Source: Aphanomyces cochlioides (lineage: Eukaryota; Oomycota; Saprolegniomycetes; Saprolegniales; Verrucalvaceae). From it: a stretch of DNA of 64,000 bases. The stretch is taken from assembly GCA_019828595.1 (NCBI GenBank), contig JAHQRK010000007.1, forward strand, positions 744,001 to 808,000. Direction: 5' to 3'. The translations under genes and the position numbers were made by a program. A model generated the notes under the pieces. That model was not told the origin of the DNA. It made no database searches and saw only the letters and a program-made list of their open reading frames with translations. Below, piece after piece: positions 1-10,172 of the stretch; the stretch's first letter is position 1, and each line of letters begins with the position of its first letter.

Positions 1-408
1 TATAGACCAGTCATCGTCCCAGGGCCAAAAGCGATGAATGCATAAAAGAGAATGCGCTTGGGAGTGAGAAGTTGCCTACAATATGCTGTGTGAAGAGGTG
101 TTCACGACTTGTTGATCGCCTACTCGACAGAATCTGCTGGTGCGGCGGAGAAGAGCTGCTTGAACGACGCCATCACACTCGTCCAAGAATTTCAAAAGTG
201 GTTGTGAAATTAAATTCGTCTCTACTTGACTAAAATATGTTCATAAAATAAAACAATTATTGTCATCATTTCAAAATTCGTAACGTGGCGCTCAAGTCGG
301 AATGACATGAAGAACCACTTGCCGGAAGTTATGCACCGAGCGCCTCATGTACATGCCAGGCGTAAGCACTCTAGCGCACACCAATATAATTAAAGTATGA
401 CCGTGGCT
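1..408. other. Intergenic left edge
   Basis: No coding region, RNA gene or repeat could be recognised here. The stretch is moderately AT-rich and lies downstream of the minus-strand coiled-coil gene, so it probably holds that gene's 3' UTR. Confidence 0.4.
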
Positions 409-1272
409 CTATCTTGTGGATGTTGTACTCGACATCAGCTCTTCAAGTTGTTGTAGCTCCATCTCTGCTTGCTCAAGAGCAAGGCGAGCTTCTTGCACAT
501 CTGAGGGTAGGGAAATAGTTTCATCAAGTTGGTCTTGGAGTAATTTGTTTTCGGCTTCAAGTTTGACGCATTGTTGAGCCAATTTGACCAAGGTGTGATG
601 CTCCAACCTACATTTCAATCGATAACAGTCGATCAATCACGAAGAGCGTACGATTCATCGAGAGGAAATCGCCTCGAAGCCAAAACTGCGTTGCATTTTG
701 CCTAGATAAATGTAATACCTCGCAAGCAAGGTTCAGACGTACGATTTCGTCACGGTACAGCATTTCTTTTTCGTCGTAATCTCGAGCCCAATGCTGAAAC
801 ATGAGGCTGTTCTCTGCACACGGGTCACACTCAAACACAGTCTATTTCGTAGGCGTACCTGTAATTTCTCGTTCCTCGGCCATCAAGCGCATGGAATGAT
901 GGACATGTGTGATATGCTCCAATTCTTGTCGCGCTCGATCATTTTGCTGTTGGATAGCTTCAAGCTCTCGTCTCAATGCCGCCACATCATGGTCGACCGC
1001 CTCTTTTCTTTCACTCAAGTCCTCGATTGCTGCTATGAATCTAAATCATGCGTACATCAGCCCATCTCCGCAGGCCTCACAATCGAACTCACGCTGTTGT
1101 GTCGACTTGATCCAAGTTCAAAACAAGCGCTGACTGCGTCAAAATGTTTAGATATCTTCTCCCTAACTCCATAGATCTACATATATTCCGTCATATCATG
1201 ACTTACTTGAGATAGATCGCTCTCTTGGATGCCGCTGTCTTCCAGCACAGCTTCACATCTGCTCTTCTCCAT
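409..1272 (-). CDS. Coiled-coil protein, possibly HAUS1/augmin-like
   Basis: Six exons can be joined in frame with GT-AG introns of about 41-75 nt. Exon 1 (1207-1272) starts with MEKSRCEAVLEDSG. Later exons encode heptad-rich helix such as DHDVAALRRELEAIQQQ, and the last exon ends LEQAEMELQQLEELM before the stop at 409. Two short introns near 640-750 (gtacgt...ctag and gtacgc...tgtag) are needed to keep frame, which explains why the locus looks broken if read unspliced. The spliced product is about 210 aa and almost entirely coiled coil. The C-terminal pattern LPSDVQEARLALEQAEMEL resembles the end of HAUS1, a spindle augmin subunit of about 270 aa. That assignment is inference and weak; a generic coiled-coil protein is the safe reading. 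Confidence 0.6.
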
Positions 1273-1279
1273 TTTCAAG

Positions 1280-1370
1280 ATTGTCCGGATAATTCATGAA
1301 TATTCTCCGGATATCCTTCCAGTTGATATCCGGATGATACCAGCTTCACAATCTCTCATTATCCGGATGT
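1280..1370. repeat. Cluster of TCCGGATA motifs
   Basis: Four copies of CCGGAT occur in about 90 bp between the coiled-coil gene and the PLP-enzyme gene, in both orientations. The same motif clusters at 18264-18335, 48735-48992, 54714-54771, 57443-57507 and 62012-62193. Confidence 0.6.
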
Positions 1371-1645
1371 GCCGACCCATTTCAATCTAAATCCCCTCAC
1401 CAAAATTGCATGGCACAACTTGACAATTACCTCCGCGCCCTCGGGCTGCTCTGATCGTTGAAGCCGCAGCAACTCACAATCATTTGAGTCAATTCAATTA
1501 AGAGCTTGCTATTGTGCGCTCAAGACTGTTTTTCATGAGCTTACACCCTAAATTGCAAATGAATGCCGAAATTTGGTGAGATATTTGCAGTAAATACTAT
1601 CCGAATAACTCCATCAGGCATCATTCTGAGATTCGTCCTGTCGAC

Positions 1646-3151
1646 ATGGCGACAGGAGTGGCATGGGCACTAGCCATTTTGGTGGGCTTGCTTCTGCTTG
1701 TCCTTACTCTAATTGCTATCTTCTTGCTCTTTCTCACGGCGTTGTATGATTCTATCGGGCCTTTACCCCCACGAGAAGGCGATACGTCCATTGATCTCGA
1801 CAAATCGCCGCTATTGCGCCACCTTCCTTTTCTCAAGACACGCCTTGCATGGACCCCTCTTGGCGTGTTTCCAACGCCGGTGCACACAGCTCGATTGCCA
1901 AACCTCAATGGACCTCACAAAGATGGCCACTTCTTCATCAAGCGGGAGGATTTGTCCAGTCCTCTTTACGGTGGCAATAAAGTCCGCACGTTGCAGCATC
2001 AACTCGCCGCGTGTGCGATTCATTACGAGAAGCACCCTGAAGCCAAATTTTTAACAATTGGATCTTCAGGCTCCAACCAGAATGTCGCTACAGTTGTTCA
2101 TGGCCAAGCCATGGGACTTCCTATCCATCCCACTTTGGCAAAACCTGATGCGCCGGACTTTGACAATACTCTGAACGTTCTATCCATTCTTTCCTTCAAT
2201 CCATCAGTCGTACGCGTTTGGACACGACCTTGTGCTATGATTACAGCCTATCTCCGCGCTCTTTTTGTCAATTCGGACAAGATTTTCGTCATGGGTGGCA
2301 ACAATATGCTTGGTGTACTTGGTCAAATTGGTGGCGTTTTGGAATTGGCTGAGCAGATCGAGGCCGGCGAGCTACCTGACGTTGACCGACTGTACGTTGC
2401 AGTGGGCTCTACTTGTACGTTGGCTGGTCTTGTGCTTGGAGTGTGTTTGGCAAGACACCTTGGCTTGAAAGCGTTTTTATCCTCTGACTTCAAGATCGTG
2501 GCCGTGCCAGTCCATCCTTCTTTAGGCATAGCCGAAAGAATGCTTGGCCTCTTTTCACTCTCCATAAGCCGCTATGTCCCTCTCTTTCCTCGCTTTGCTT
2601 TGGCCCGCGTCTCCAAATACTTGAAGGAGCAAGGGCTCAACGTTGACTTGGAACCACTCGCTGTCAAGTTTTTGAAGGAGAGAGTCGAAATAGTGACTGA
2701 CAAAGAGCTCATCGGAGAGTATGGTACTCACAGCGTTCCGAGTTTAGCAGCGGCAGCGTTTGATACAATTATTCAAGTGGAAGGCAAACAACCCGAGTGG
2801 ATGTCATCTCTTGGGGAAGATGAACGTAACAAGGCCATGACACCATGGTTATGTGGCCATTTTGTCGCCAAACCTTTCGCCAAATTGGTCGACGATCTCC
2901 AACAAGAAGGTGAGAAGCCAGCCAAACCACTCGTACGCCTATTTTGGCAAACTAAGAGCTGGATCCAGCCACACGGTGGTGCAGACGAGTGGTCCCGTCT
3001 GAATCAACTTGCCGAGCAAAAACCTGTGAAAGAGTGGATCAACAAAGGCCGAGCGCATTCGTTATTGCGCCGAGGAAGCGTGTCCGTGCCGGATGGCAAT
3101 CCGTCCACGTATCAATTTGTCATGACCAAGGTCAAAGTGGCCACCGATTAA
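1646..3151 (+). CDS. Membrane-anchored PLP-dependent enzyme (D-cysteine desulfhydrase/ACC deaminase-like)
   Basis: Single-exon gene of 501 aa. Residues 5-32 form one strongly hydrophobic segment (LVGLLLLVLTLIAIFLLFL), so the protein is predicted to be anchored by its N-terminus. A PALP-fold (tryptophan synthase beta/ACC deaminase) domain follows: FIKREDLSSPLYGGNKVR carries the GGNK motif whose lysine binds pyridoxal phosphate, and GSSGSNQN resembles the cofactor phosphate/substrate loop. Soluble family members are about 330-400 aa, so the anchor and a C-terminal extension of about 100 aa are additions. The start matches the N-terminus of the paralogue at 16672. Family members break D-cysteine or ACC; the actual substrate cannot be read from sequence. 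Confidence 0.85.
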   Translation: MATGVAWALAILVGLLLLVLTLIAIFLLFLTALYDSIGPLPPREGDTSIDLDKSPLLRHLPFLKTRLAWTPLGVFPTPVHTARLPNLNGPHKDGHFFIKREDLSSPLYGGNKVRTLQHQLAACAIHYEKHPEAKFLTIGSSGSNQNVATVVHGQAMGLPIHPTLAKPDAPDFDNTLNVLSILSFNPSVVRVWTRPCAMITAYLRALFVNSDKIFVMGGNNMLGVLGQIGGVLELAEQIEAGELPDVDRLYVAVGSTCTLAGLVLGVCLARHLGLKAFLSSDFKIVAVPVHPSLGIAERMLGLFSLSISRYVPLFPRFALARVSKYLKEQGLNVDLEPLAVKFLKERVEIVTDKELIGEYGTHSVPSLAAAAFDTIIQVEGKQPEWMSSLGEDERNKAMTPWLCGHFVAKPFAKLVDDLQQEGEKPAKPLVRLFWQTKSWIQPHGGADEWSRLNQLAEQKPVKEWINKGRAHSLLRRGSVSVPDGNPSTYQFVMTKVKVATD

Positions 3152-3628
3152 GATCGAAAACATCGATACATTTCGAGATTGAGCACGTCGACCCTTCGTC
3201 TTGTCTCCATGGATTCAGCCTTCCCTTATTGTAAAAAGGGATCAAAAACGATGAACTATCCATGAAGCCCAGGAGGATGACTTGCGCCGTCATGAAGAAA
3301 CCTCATGGAATATTCAAGTTGCATTGATTACGTCGGTACGCCGCGACGAAATCAACCATAAATCTGTGTCGTGAACAAAAATAGTACGGCCACTTGTTGT
3401 ACTCTGATCGTCCAAACGTTTGATAAATCTATGTACATGTGTATCTACAGTCTCTAAGACATTGCAAGAGAATCATTACGCTGCAAATCAATGCTCTTGG
3501 AAGGGCTTCCTTACCTTTCAATGAAACGACGTTTCATCTCGCCGCTTTACATCTTCACAAATGTCAACCGTCACACCAAAGTTGAGGCTTATGTGGCCTA
3601 TCAAACTTTTATGTCTGGAAAAACAGAC
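3152..3628. other. Intergenic, 5' flank of Crypton array
   Basis: No gene recognised. It holds the 3' flank of the PLP-enzyme gene and the host sequence into which the Crypton array is inserted. The host sequence ends gaaaaacagac immediately before the first unit. Confidence 0.5.
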
Positions 3629-3807
3629 ATAAAGGGCAGAACCGACAAATATCCGACATTCCAAGCTCTTGGATTGGACAACCGACGACTTAGAATTGTT
3701 TCATTGGTTAGTCAGAATTGAAGCAATTTGATTGGGCGACTCGATTGTCGGTTGCCAACATAACTGATTACATATAACATATCACGAGAATGATTGGCTG
3801 AAACTTC

Positions 3808-5292
3808 ATGAGACACCGAGAAGTGGTTTCATTTCGACATTGGCGAGACGCCGCGTTCGGCATGCCATCCAAGGAAACAATTCAAGACTCATTCTATGGA
3901 GCTTCCACAAGACGAGTGTACAAAACATATCAAAAGCAATTTGAGGAGTACGTGCGCCGAACGTGCAATGACATGGATCCCCGTGGTGCTTCGACAGAGA
4001 ATTGCACGGATTTTTTTCACTTTCTCTATGAACAAGGCAAAAAAGCCCGGACCATCGATCAAGCGAAGTCCGCCCTTGTTGCATATTTCATTTCTCACAA
4101 AATTTGCCCCAACCAACGACGTACCTTCGTTGGGCTGCAAAAATACAATAAGCAGAACAATGTCGACGAAGAAAAGAAAGCTCACCCATTGTCTGTGCAT
4201 GAGCTTACAACGTTGATGAACTGTTTATCAAATCACCACCCATTCTTGGGAGCATTGCTACGACTGCTCTTTTGTGGTTGCTTTATGGGTTGCTTTAGGA
4301 TCAGTGAGATGTTAAATCTTCGTTGGAATGACGTGACGATAGTCGACGACAACAAAGGAAAATACTTGTCTGTACGGCTCAAGTGGCACAAAAAAGCGAA
4401 TGTCTTAGAGGAATGCCAGATTTACCATCTGATTGACGAAACTGCGTTCCCATGCTTGCGCGTGTGCTTATTTTATGAAGAATACGTGAGTGTCATACGT
4501 GCTTCGTGCGTCAATATCAATAAGGATGCGTTTGTTTTCCCTGCTTTCAATATTGAAAGCCATGGAACTCCAGTGGTTGACTGGTTCAAGAATCTGGATC
4601 AAAAGCATTTGCGCAAATTGCTACAAGACATGGTGCAAGCCTGTCCAAATTTGCCCATTGGAGTAACCTTGCACAGCATGCGTCGTGATGGTTGCTTTTA
4701 TCGCGTTTTTGAATCTCCTCAATGGCGATTTAATTTCCGAGAGCTTATGGCGTGGTGTCGCTGGGCGGACGAGAAAACGTGTTGTGAATACTTGATTACT
4801 CGAAGCATCAGCAACGAAATTGACCCTAGAAATCTACTCCGTTCTGCCTATCCTAATATCTGTCTGCAACAAGTGTCAAACATGTCAACTATCACCAACT
4901 TGGATGAGCTTGGGCGGGTTCTTGTGAAGGCGATACTCTACAGTGATCTCTTGAATGGTTGCCAACCAAAGAAGTCTAAACCTCAGCGACAAGAAGTGAT
5001 TGACCAATTTTTTGTGCAAAAACCCATACCAACTGCTCGTAGTGGACGGGAAGCTTGGCAACAATGGTTTTTTGCAGATCCTAAAACGGGTCATTACTGT
5101 GCGATAAAAGACTATACCGCTGACATGATTCGAGCTGACAGGAAGAAGTTTTCCGAGCGACAGACGTTGTCCTTGGCTTTCAGTCGCTACAAGTCGTATG
5201 AGCAATTTGAAGCTGCATACAGAGGTTTCACGGATGCCTACGCGAAGCTACTGCGTGAGGTAAGACGTAGAAAGCAAATTAATACTTTGTAA
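3808..5292 (+). CDS. Crypton tyrosine recombinase, copy 1
   Basis: Intronless gene of 494 aa. Residues about 30-115 look like an N-terminal SAM-like DNA-binding domain. The catalytic domain follows, with Arg164 in CFRISEMLNLRW, a candidate Lys around 192-196 (LKWHKK), the H-x-x-R box at residues 289-292 (LHSMRRDG), Trp319 (CRWADE) and the nucleophile candidate Tyr328 (CCEYLITR). These make a complete R-K-HxxR-W-Y set. No stop or frameshift is present. The C-terminal 120 residues are basic and may bind DNA. It should catalyse excision and integration of the 2,440-bp unit through a 3'-phosphotyrosine intermediate. An inverted CCAAT box (ATTGGCTG) lies about 15 bp before the ATG. Confidence 0.9.
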   Translation: MRHREVVSFRHWRDAAFGMPSKETIQDSFYGASTRRVYKTYQKQFEEYVRRTCNDMDPRGASTENCTDFFHFLYEQGKKARTIDQAKSALVAYFISHKICPNQRRTFVGLQKYNKQNNVDEEKKAHPLSVHELTTLMNCLSNHHPFLGALLRLLFCGCFMGCFRISEMLNLRWNDVTIVDDNKGKYLSVRLKWHKKANVLEECQIYHLIDETAFPCLRVCLFYEEYVSVIRASCVNINKDAFVFPAFNIESHGTPVVDWFKNLDQKHLRKLLQDMVQACPNLPIGVTLHSMRRDGCFYRVFESPQWRFNFRELMAWCRWADEKTCCEYLITRSISNEIDPRNLLRSAYPNICLQQVSNMSTITNLDELGRVLVKAILYSDLLNGCQPKKSKPQRQEVIDQFFVQKPIPTARSGREAWQQWFFADPKTGHYCAIKDYTADMIRADRKKFSERQTLSLAFSRYKSYEQFEAAYRGFTDAYAKLLREVRRRKQINTL

Positions 5293-5466
5293 ACTTGATG
5301 CTTTGTTGTATTTCTTGCATGCCATCATCGCACGATCAGGAGTCTTTGCAAAAACAAAAAGCAAAGGAAGCATCCCTGGCAGTGTACGAGCGCAGCGCTT
5401 GAAAGACTCATAGGAAATGCTGCTGAATAACGTTTTAAATATCCGTCGGAACACAATGCTAGCAGG

Positions 5467-5990
5467 ATATGTTAGAACTAAAGAACCATGTGAATAACAG
5501 TACACAGGAATCCCCACATGGTTGCAGGGCCTGCAGCAGCCGGAACGCGCGACAGGGAAGCAAGACGAACCGCATACTGCCAGGACAGCAGAGAAAAAGG
5601 ACACTCAGCACACGGGCAGGACGGCAGGGAAATCGACATGCAGGACACGGGCAGGATGCCAGAGGAGCAGAACGAGCAGCGCAGCATGCGGGCAAGGCGG
5701 CAAAGGAACAGAACCAGCAGCAAAGCGAACGGGCAGAACGACAGAGAAAAAGGACTAGACGCACACGGGCAGGACGACAGGATAAGCATTAGACCGGAAC
5801 AGTATTGGTGGTATCTGGAAAGACCACAGACGCGCAGGACAACAACGACTTGGTTGAACCACGGAAACGGAGGACGAGCAGCACACAGTGCAGGAACCCA
5901 CATGGCCACGGAGACAAAGGGCAGGCTGGTCTTGGGAGGGCCACGAGAAAGGAGAACAAGACTTTGGCTCGCAACAACACTTGTCGTCAA
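5467..5990. repeat. T-depleted low-complexity segment of Crypton unit 1 (also 7907-8430 and 10347-10870)
   Basis: From about 5560 to 5790 the plus strand has only about 3-5% T and is built of degenerate repeats of CGGGCAGGAC and GACAGAGAAAAAGGAC. The skew leaves long open frames on both strands (for example 184 codons on plus and 170 on minus). None resembles a protein family, so I treat it as noncoding. The segment lies between the recombinase stop and the right end of each unit. Confidence 0.6.
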
Positions 5991-6027
5991 AACAGAAATA
6001 CAGTATCACATTTTGTCCAATCAATAC

Positions 6028-6100
6028 AATGTCGGATGGGACTGTCGGTTTTTGAAAATTATCTTTACATAAAGGGCAGAACCGACAAATATCCGACATT
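6028..6100. other. Candidate Crypton attachment site, junction of units 1 and 2
   Basis: The crossover point lies between 6068 and 6069. To its left, 6028-6051 reads in reverse complement as AACCGACA, 5 nt, ATCCGACATT. To its right, 6080-6100 reads AACCGACA, 3 nt, ATCCGACATT. Paired motifs therefore point toward the crossover from both sides, about 17 and 11 nt away. This matches the inverted-arm layout of tyrosine-recombinase core sites. Function is inferred. Confidence 0.6.
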
Positions 6101-6247
6101 CCAAGCTCTTGGATTGGACAACCGACGACTTAGAATTGTTTCATTGGTTAGTCAGAATTGAAGCAATTTGATTGGGCGACTCGATTGTCGGTTGCCAACA
6201 TAACTGATTACATATAACATATCACGAGAATGATTGGCTGAAACTTC

Positions 6248-7732
6248 ATGAGACACCGAGAAGTGGTTTCATTTCGACATTGGCGAGACGCCGCGTTCGG
6301 CATGCCATCCAAGGAAACAATTCAAGACTCATTCTATGGAGCTTCCACAAGACGAGTGTACAAAACATATCAAAAGCAATTTGAGGAGTACGTGCGCCGA
6401 ACGTGCAATGACATGGATCCCCGTGGTGCTTCGACAGAGAATTGCACGGATTTTTTTCACTTTCTCTATGAACAAGGCAAAAAAGCCCGGACCATCGATC
6501 AAGCGAAGTCCGCCCTTGTTGCATATTTCATTTCTCACAAAATTTGCCCCAACCAACGACGTACCTTCGTTGGGCTGCAAAAATACAATAAGCAGAACAA
6601 TGTCGACGAAGAAAAGAAAGCTCACCCATTGTCTGTGCATGAGCTTACAACGTTGATGAACTGTTTATCAAATCACCACCCATTCTTGGGAGCATTGCTA
6701 CGACTGCTCTTTTGTGGTTGCTTTATGGGTTGCTTTAGGATCAGTGAGATGTTAAATCTTCGTTGGAATGACGTGACGATAGTCGACGACAACAAAGGAA
6801 AATACTTGTCTGTACGGCTCAAGTGGCACAAAAAAGCGAATGTCTTAGAGGAATGCCAGATTTACCATCTGATTGACGAAACTGCGTTCCCATGCTTGCG
6901 CGTGTGCTTATTTTATGAAGAATACGTGAGTGTCATACGTGCTTCGTGCGTCAATATCAATAAGGATGCGTTTGTTTTCCCTGCTTTCAATATTGAAAGC
7001 CATGGAACTCCAGTGGTTGACTGGTTCAAGAATCTGGATCAAAAGCATTTGCGCAAATTGCTACAAGACATGGTGCAAGCCTGTCCAAATTTGCCCATTG
7101 GAGTAACCTTGCACAGCATGCGTCGTGATGGTTGCTTTTATCGCGTTTTTGAATCTCCTCAATGGCGATTTAATTTCCGAGAGCTTATGGCGTGGTGTCG
7201 CTGGGCGGACGAGAAAACGTGTTGTGAATACTTGATTACTCGAAGCATCAGCAACGAAATTGACCCTAGAAATCTACTCCGTTCTGCCTATCCTAATATC
7301 TGTCTGCAACAAGTGTCAAACATGTCAACTATCACCAACTTGGATGAGCTTGGGCGGGTTCTTGTGAAGGCGATACTCTACAGTGATCTCTTGAATGGTT
7401 GCCAACCAAAGAAGTCTAAACCTCAGCGACAAGAAGTGATTGACCAATTTTTTGTGCAAAAACCCATACCAACTGCTCGTAGTGGACGGGAAGCTTGGCA
7501 ACAATGGTTTTTTGCAGATCCTAAAACGGGTCATTACTGTGCGATAAAAGACTATACCGCTGACATGATTCGAGCTGACAGGAAGAAGTTTTCCGAGCGA
7601 CAGACGTTGTCCTTGGCTTTCAGTCGCTACAAGTCGTATGAGCAATTTGAAGCTGCATACAGAGGTTTCACGGATGCCTACGCGAAGCTACTGCGTGAGG
7701 TAAGACGTAGAAAGCAAATTAATACTTTGTAA
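6248..7732 (+). CDS. Crypton tyrosine recombinase, copy 2
   Basis: The 494-aa product is identical to copy 1, including Arg164, HSMR at 289-292 and Tyr328. It is intact and lies 2,440 bp downstream of copy 1. Its promoter region includes the end of the preceding unit, so junction sequences may influence its expression, unlike copy 1, which has host DNA upstream. Confidence 0.9.
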   Translation: MRHREVVSFRHWRDAAFGMPSKETIQDSFYGASTRRVYKTYQKQFEEYVRRTCNDMDPRGASTENCTDFFHFLYEQGKKARTIDQAKSALVAYFISHKICPNQRRTFVGLQKYNKQNNVDEEKKAHPLSVHELTTLMNCLSNHHPFLGALLRLLFCGCFMGCFRISEMLNLRWNDVTIVDDNKGKYLSVRLKWHKKANVLEECQIYHLIDETAFPCLRVCLFYEEYVSVIRASCVNINKDAFVFPAFNIESHGTPVVDWFKNLDQKHLRKLLQDMVQACPNLPIGVTLHSMRRDGCFYRVFESPQWRFNFRELMAWCRWADEKTCCEYLITRSISNEIDPRNLLRSAYPNICLQQVSNMSTITNLDELGRVLVKAILYSDLLNGCQPKKSKPQRQEVIDQFFVQKPIPTARSGREAWQQWFFADPKTGHYCAIKDYTADMIRADRKKFSERQTLSLAFSRYKSYEQFEAAYRGFTDAYAKLLREVRRRKQINTL

Positions 7733-8467
7733 ACTTGATGCTTTGTTGTATTTCTTGCATGCCATCATCGCACGATCAGGAGTCTTTGCAAAAACAAAAA
7801 GCAAAGGAAGCATCCCTGGCAGTGTACGAGCGCAGCGCTTGAAAGACTCATAGGAAATGCTGCTGAATAACGTTTTAAATATCCGTCGGAACACAATGCT
7901 AGCAGGATATGTTAGAACTAAAGAACCATGTGAATAACAGTACACAGGAATCCCCACATGGTTGCAGGGCCTGCAGCAGCCGGAACGCGCGACAGGGAAG
8001 CAAGACGAACCGCATACTGCCAGGACAGCAGAGAAAAAGGACACTCAGCACACGGGCAGGACGGCAGGGAAATCGACATGCAGGACACGGGCAGGATGCC
8101 AGAGGAGCAGAACGAGCAGCGCAGCATGCGGGCAAGGCGGCAAAGGAACAGAACCAGCAGCAAAGCGAACGGGCAGAACGACAGAGAAAAAGGACTAGAC
8201 GCACACGGGCAGGACGACAGGATAAGCATTAGACCGGAACAGTATTGGTGGTATCTGGAAAGACCACAGACGCGCAGGACAACAACGACTTGGTTGAACC
8301 ACGGAAACGGAGGACGAGCAGCACACAGTGCAGGAACCCACATGGCCACGGAGACAAAGGGCAGGCTGGTCTTGGGAGGGCCACGAGAAAGGAGAACAAG
8401 ACTTTGGCTCGCAACAACACTTGTCGTCAAAACAGAAATACAGTATCACATTTTGTCCAATCAATAC

Positions 8468-8540
8468 AATGTCGGATGGGACTGTCGGTTTTTGAAAATT
8501 ATCTTTACATAAAGGGCAGAACCGACAAATATCCGACATT
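8468..8540. other. Candidate Crypton attachment site, junction of units 2 and 3
   Basis: This has the same arrangement as the first junction: inverted AACCGACA/ATCCGACATT pairs flank the TTTAC|ATAAAGG boundary between 8508 and 8509. At the outer edges of the array only one half of the site is present on each side. Confidence 0.6.
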
Positions 8541-8687
8541 CCAAGCTCTTGGATTGGACAACCGACGACTTAGAATTGTTTCATTGGTTAGTCAGAATTG
8601 AAGCAATTTGATTGGGCGACTCGATTGTCGGTTGCCAACATAACTGATTACATATAACATATCACGAGAATGATTGGCTGAAACTTC

Positions 8688-10172
8688 ATGAGACACCGAG
8701 AAGTGGTTTCATTTCGACATTGGCGAGACGCCGCGTTCGGCATGCCATCCAAGGAAACAATTCAAGACTCATTCTATGGAGCTTCCACAAGACGAGTGTA
8801 CAAAACATATCAAAAGCAATTTGAGGAGTACGTGCGCCGAACGTGCAATGACATGGATCCCCGTGGTGCTTCGACAGAGAATTGCACGGATTTTTTTCAC
8901 TTTCTCTATGAACAAGGCAAAAAAGCCCGGACCATCGATCAAGCGAAGTCCGCCCTTGTTGCATATTTCATTTCTCACAAAATTTGCCCCAACCAACGAC
9001 GTACCTTCGTTGGGCTGCAAAAATACAATAAGCAGAACAATGTCGACGAAGAAAAGAAAGCTCACCCATTGTCTGTGCATGAGCTTACAACGTTGATGAA
9101 CTGTTTATCAAATCACCACCCATTCTTGGGAGCATTGCTACGACTGCTCTTTTGTGGTTGCTTTATGGGTTGCTTTAGGATCAGTGAGATGTTAAATCTT
9201 CGTTGGAATGACGTGACGATAGTCGACGACAACAAAGGAAAATACTTGTCTGTACGGCTCAAGTGGCACAAAAAAGCGAATGTCTTAGAGGAATGCCAGA
9301 TTTACCATCTGATTGACGAAACTGCGTTCCCATGCTTGCGCGTGTGCTTATTTTATGAAGAATACGTGAGTGTCATACGTGCTTCGTGCGTCAATATCAA
9401 TAAGGATGCGTTTGTTTTCCCTGCTTTCAATATTGAAAGCCATGGAACTCCAGTGGTTGACTGGTTCAAGAATCTGGATCAAAAGCATTTGCGCAAATTG
9501 CTACAAGACATGGTGCAAGCCTGTCCAAATTTGCCCATTGGAGTAACCTTGCACAGCATGCGTCGTGATGGTTGCTTTTATCGCGTTTTTGAATCTCCTC
9601 AATGGCGATTTAATTTCCGAGAGCTTATGGCGTGGTGTCGCTGGGCGGACGAGAAAACGTGTTGTGAATACTTGATTACTCGAAGCATCAGCAACGAAAT
9701 TGACCCTAGAAATCTACTCCGTTCTGCCTATCCTAATATCTGTCTGCAACAAGTGTCAAACATGTCAACTATCACCAACTTGGATGAGCTTGGGCGGGTT
9801 CTTGTGAAGGCGATACTCTACAGTGATCTCTTGAATGGTTGCCAACCAAAGAAGTCTAAACCTCAGCGACAAGAAGTGATTGACCAATTTTTTGTGCAAA
9901 AACCCATACCAACTGCTCGTAGTGGACGGGAAGCTTGGCAACAATGGTTTTTTGCAGATCCTAAAACGGGTCATTACTGTGCGATAAAAGACTATACCGC
10001 TGACATGATTCGAGCTGACAGGAAGAAGTTTTCCGAGCGACAGACGTTGTCCTTGGCTTTCAGTCGCTACAAGTCGTATGAGCAATTTGAAGCTGCATAC
10101 AGAGGTTTCACGGATGCCTACGCGAAGCTACTGCGTGAGGTAAGACGTAGAAAGCAAATTAATACTTTGTAA
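8688..10172 (+). CDS. Crypton tyrosine recombinase, copy 3
   Basis: Third intact 494-aa copy with the same protein sequence and catalytic residues. It is the only copy whose unit is followed directly by host DNA (GTAAAAGTGTG), so its right end shows the host-side junction. Confidence 0.9.
   Translation: MRHREVVSFRHWRDAAFGMPSKETIQDSFYGASTRRVYKTYQKQFEEYVRRTCNDMDPRGASTENCTDFFHFLYEQGKKARTIDQAKSALVAYFISHKICPNQRRTFVGLQKYNKQNNVDEEKKAHPLSVHELTTLMNCLSNHHPFLGALLRLLFCGCFMGCFRISEMLNLRWNDVTIVDDNKGKYLSVRLKWHKKANVLEECQIYHLIDETAFPCLRVCLFYEEYVSVIRASCVNINKDAFVFPAFNIESHGTPVVDWFKNLDQKHLRKLLQDMVQACPNLPIGVTLHSMRRDGCFYRVFESPQWRFNFRELMAWCRWADEKTCCEYLITRSISNEIDPRNLLRSAYPNICLQQVSNMSTITNLDELGRVLVKAILYSDLLNGCQPKKSKPQRQEVIDQFFVQKPIPTARSGREAWQQWFFADPKTGHYCAIKDYTADMIRADRKKFSERQTLSLAFSRYKSYEQFEAAYRGFTDAYAKLLREVRRRKQINTL

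Noticed and set aside
5518..6072. 184-codon plus frame and 170-codon minus frame in the Crypton tail
   Set aside because: Both are open because the tract is T-poor on one strand. No domain or codon pattern supports either.
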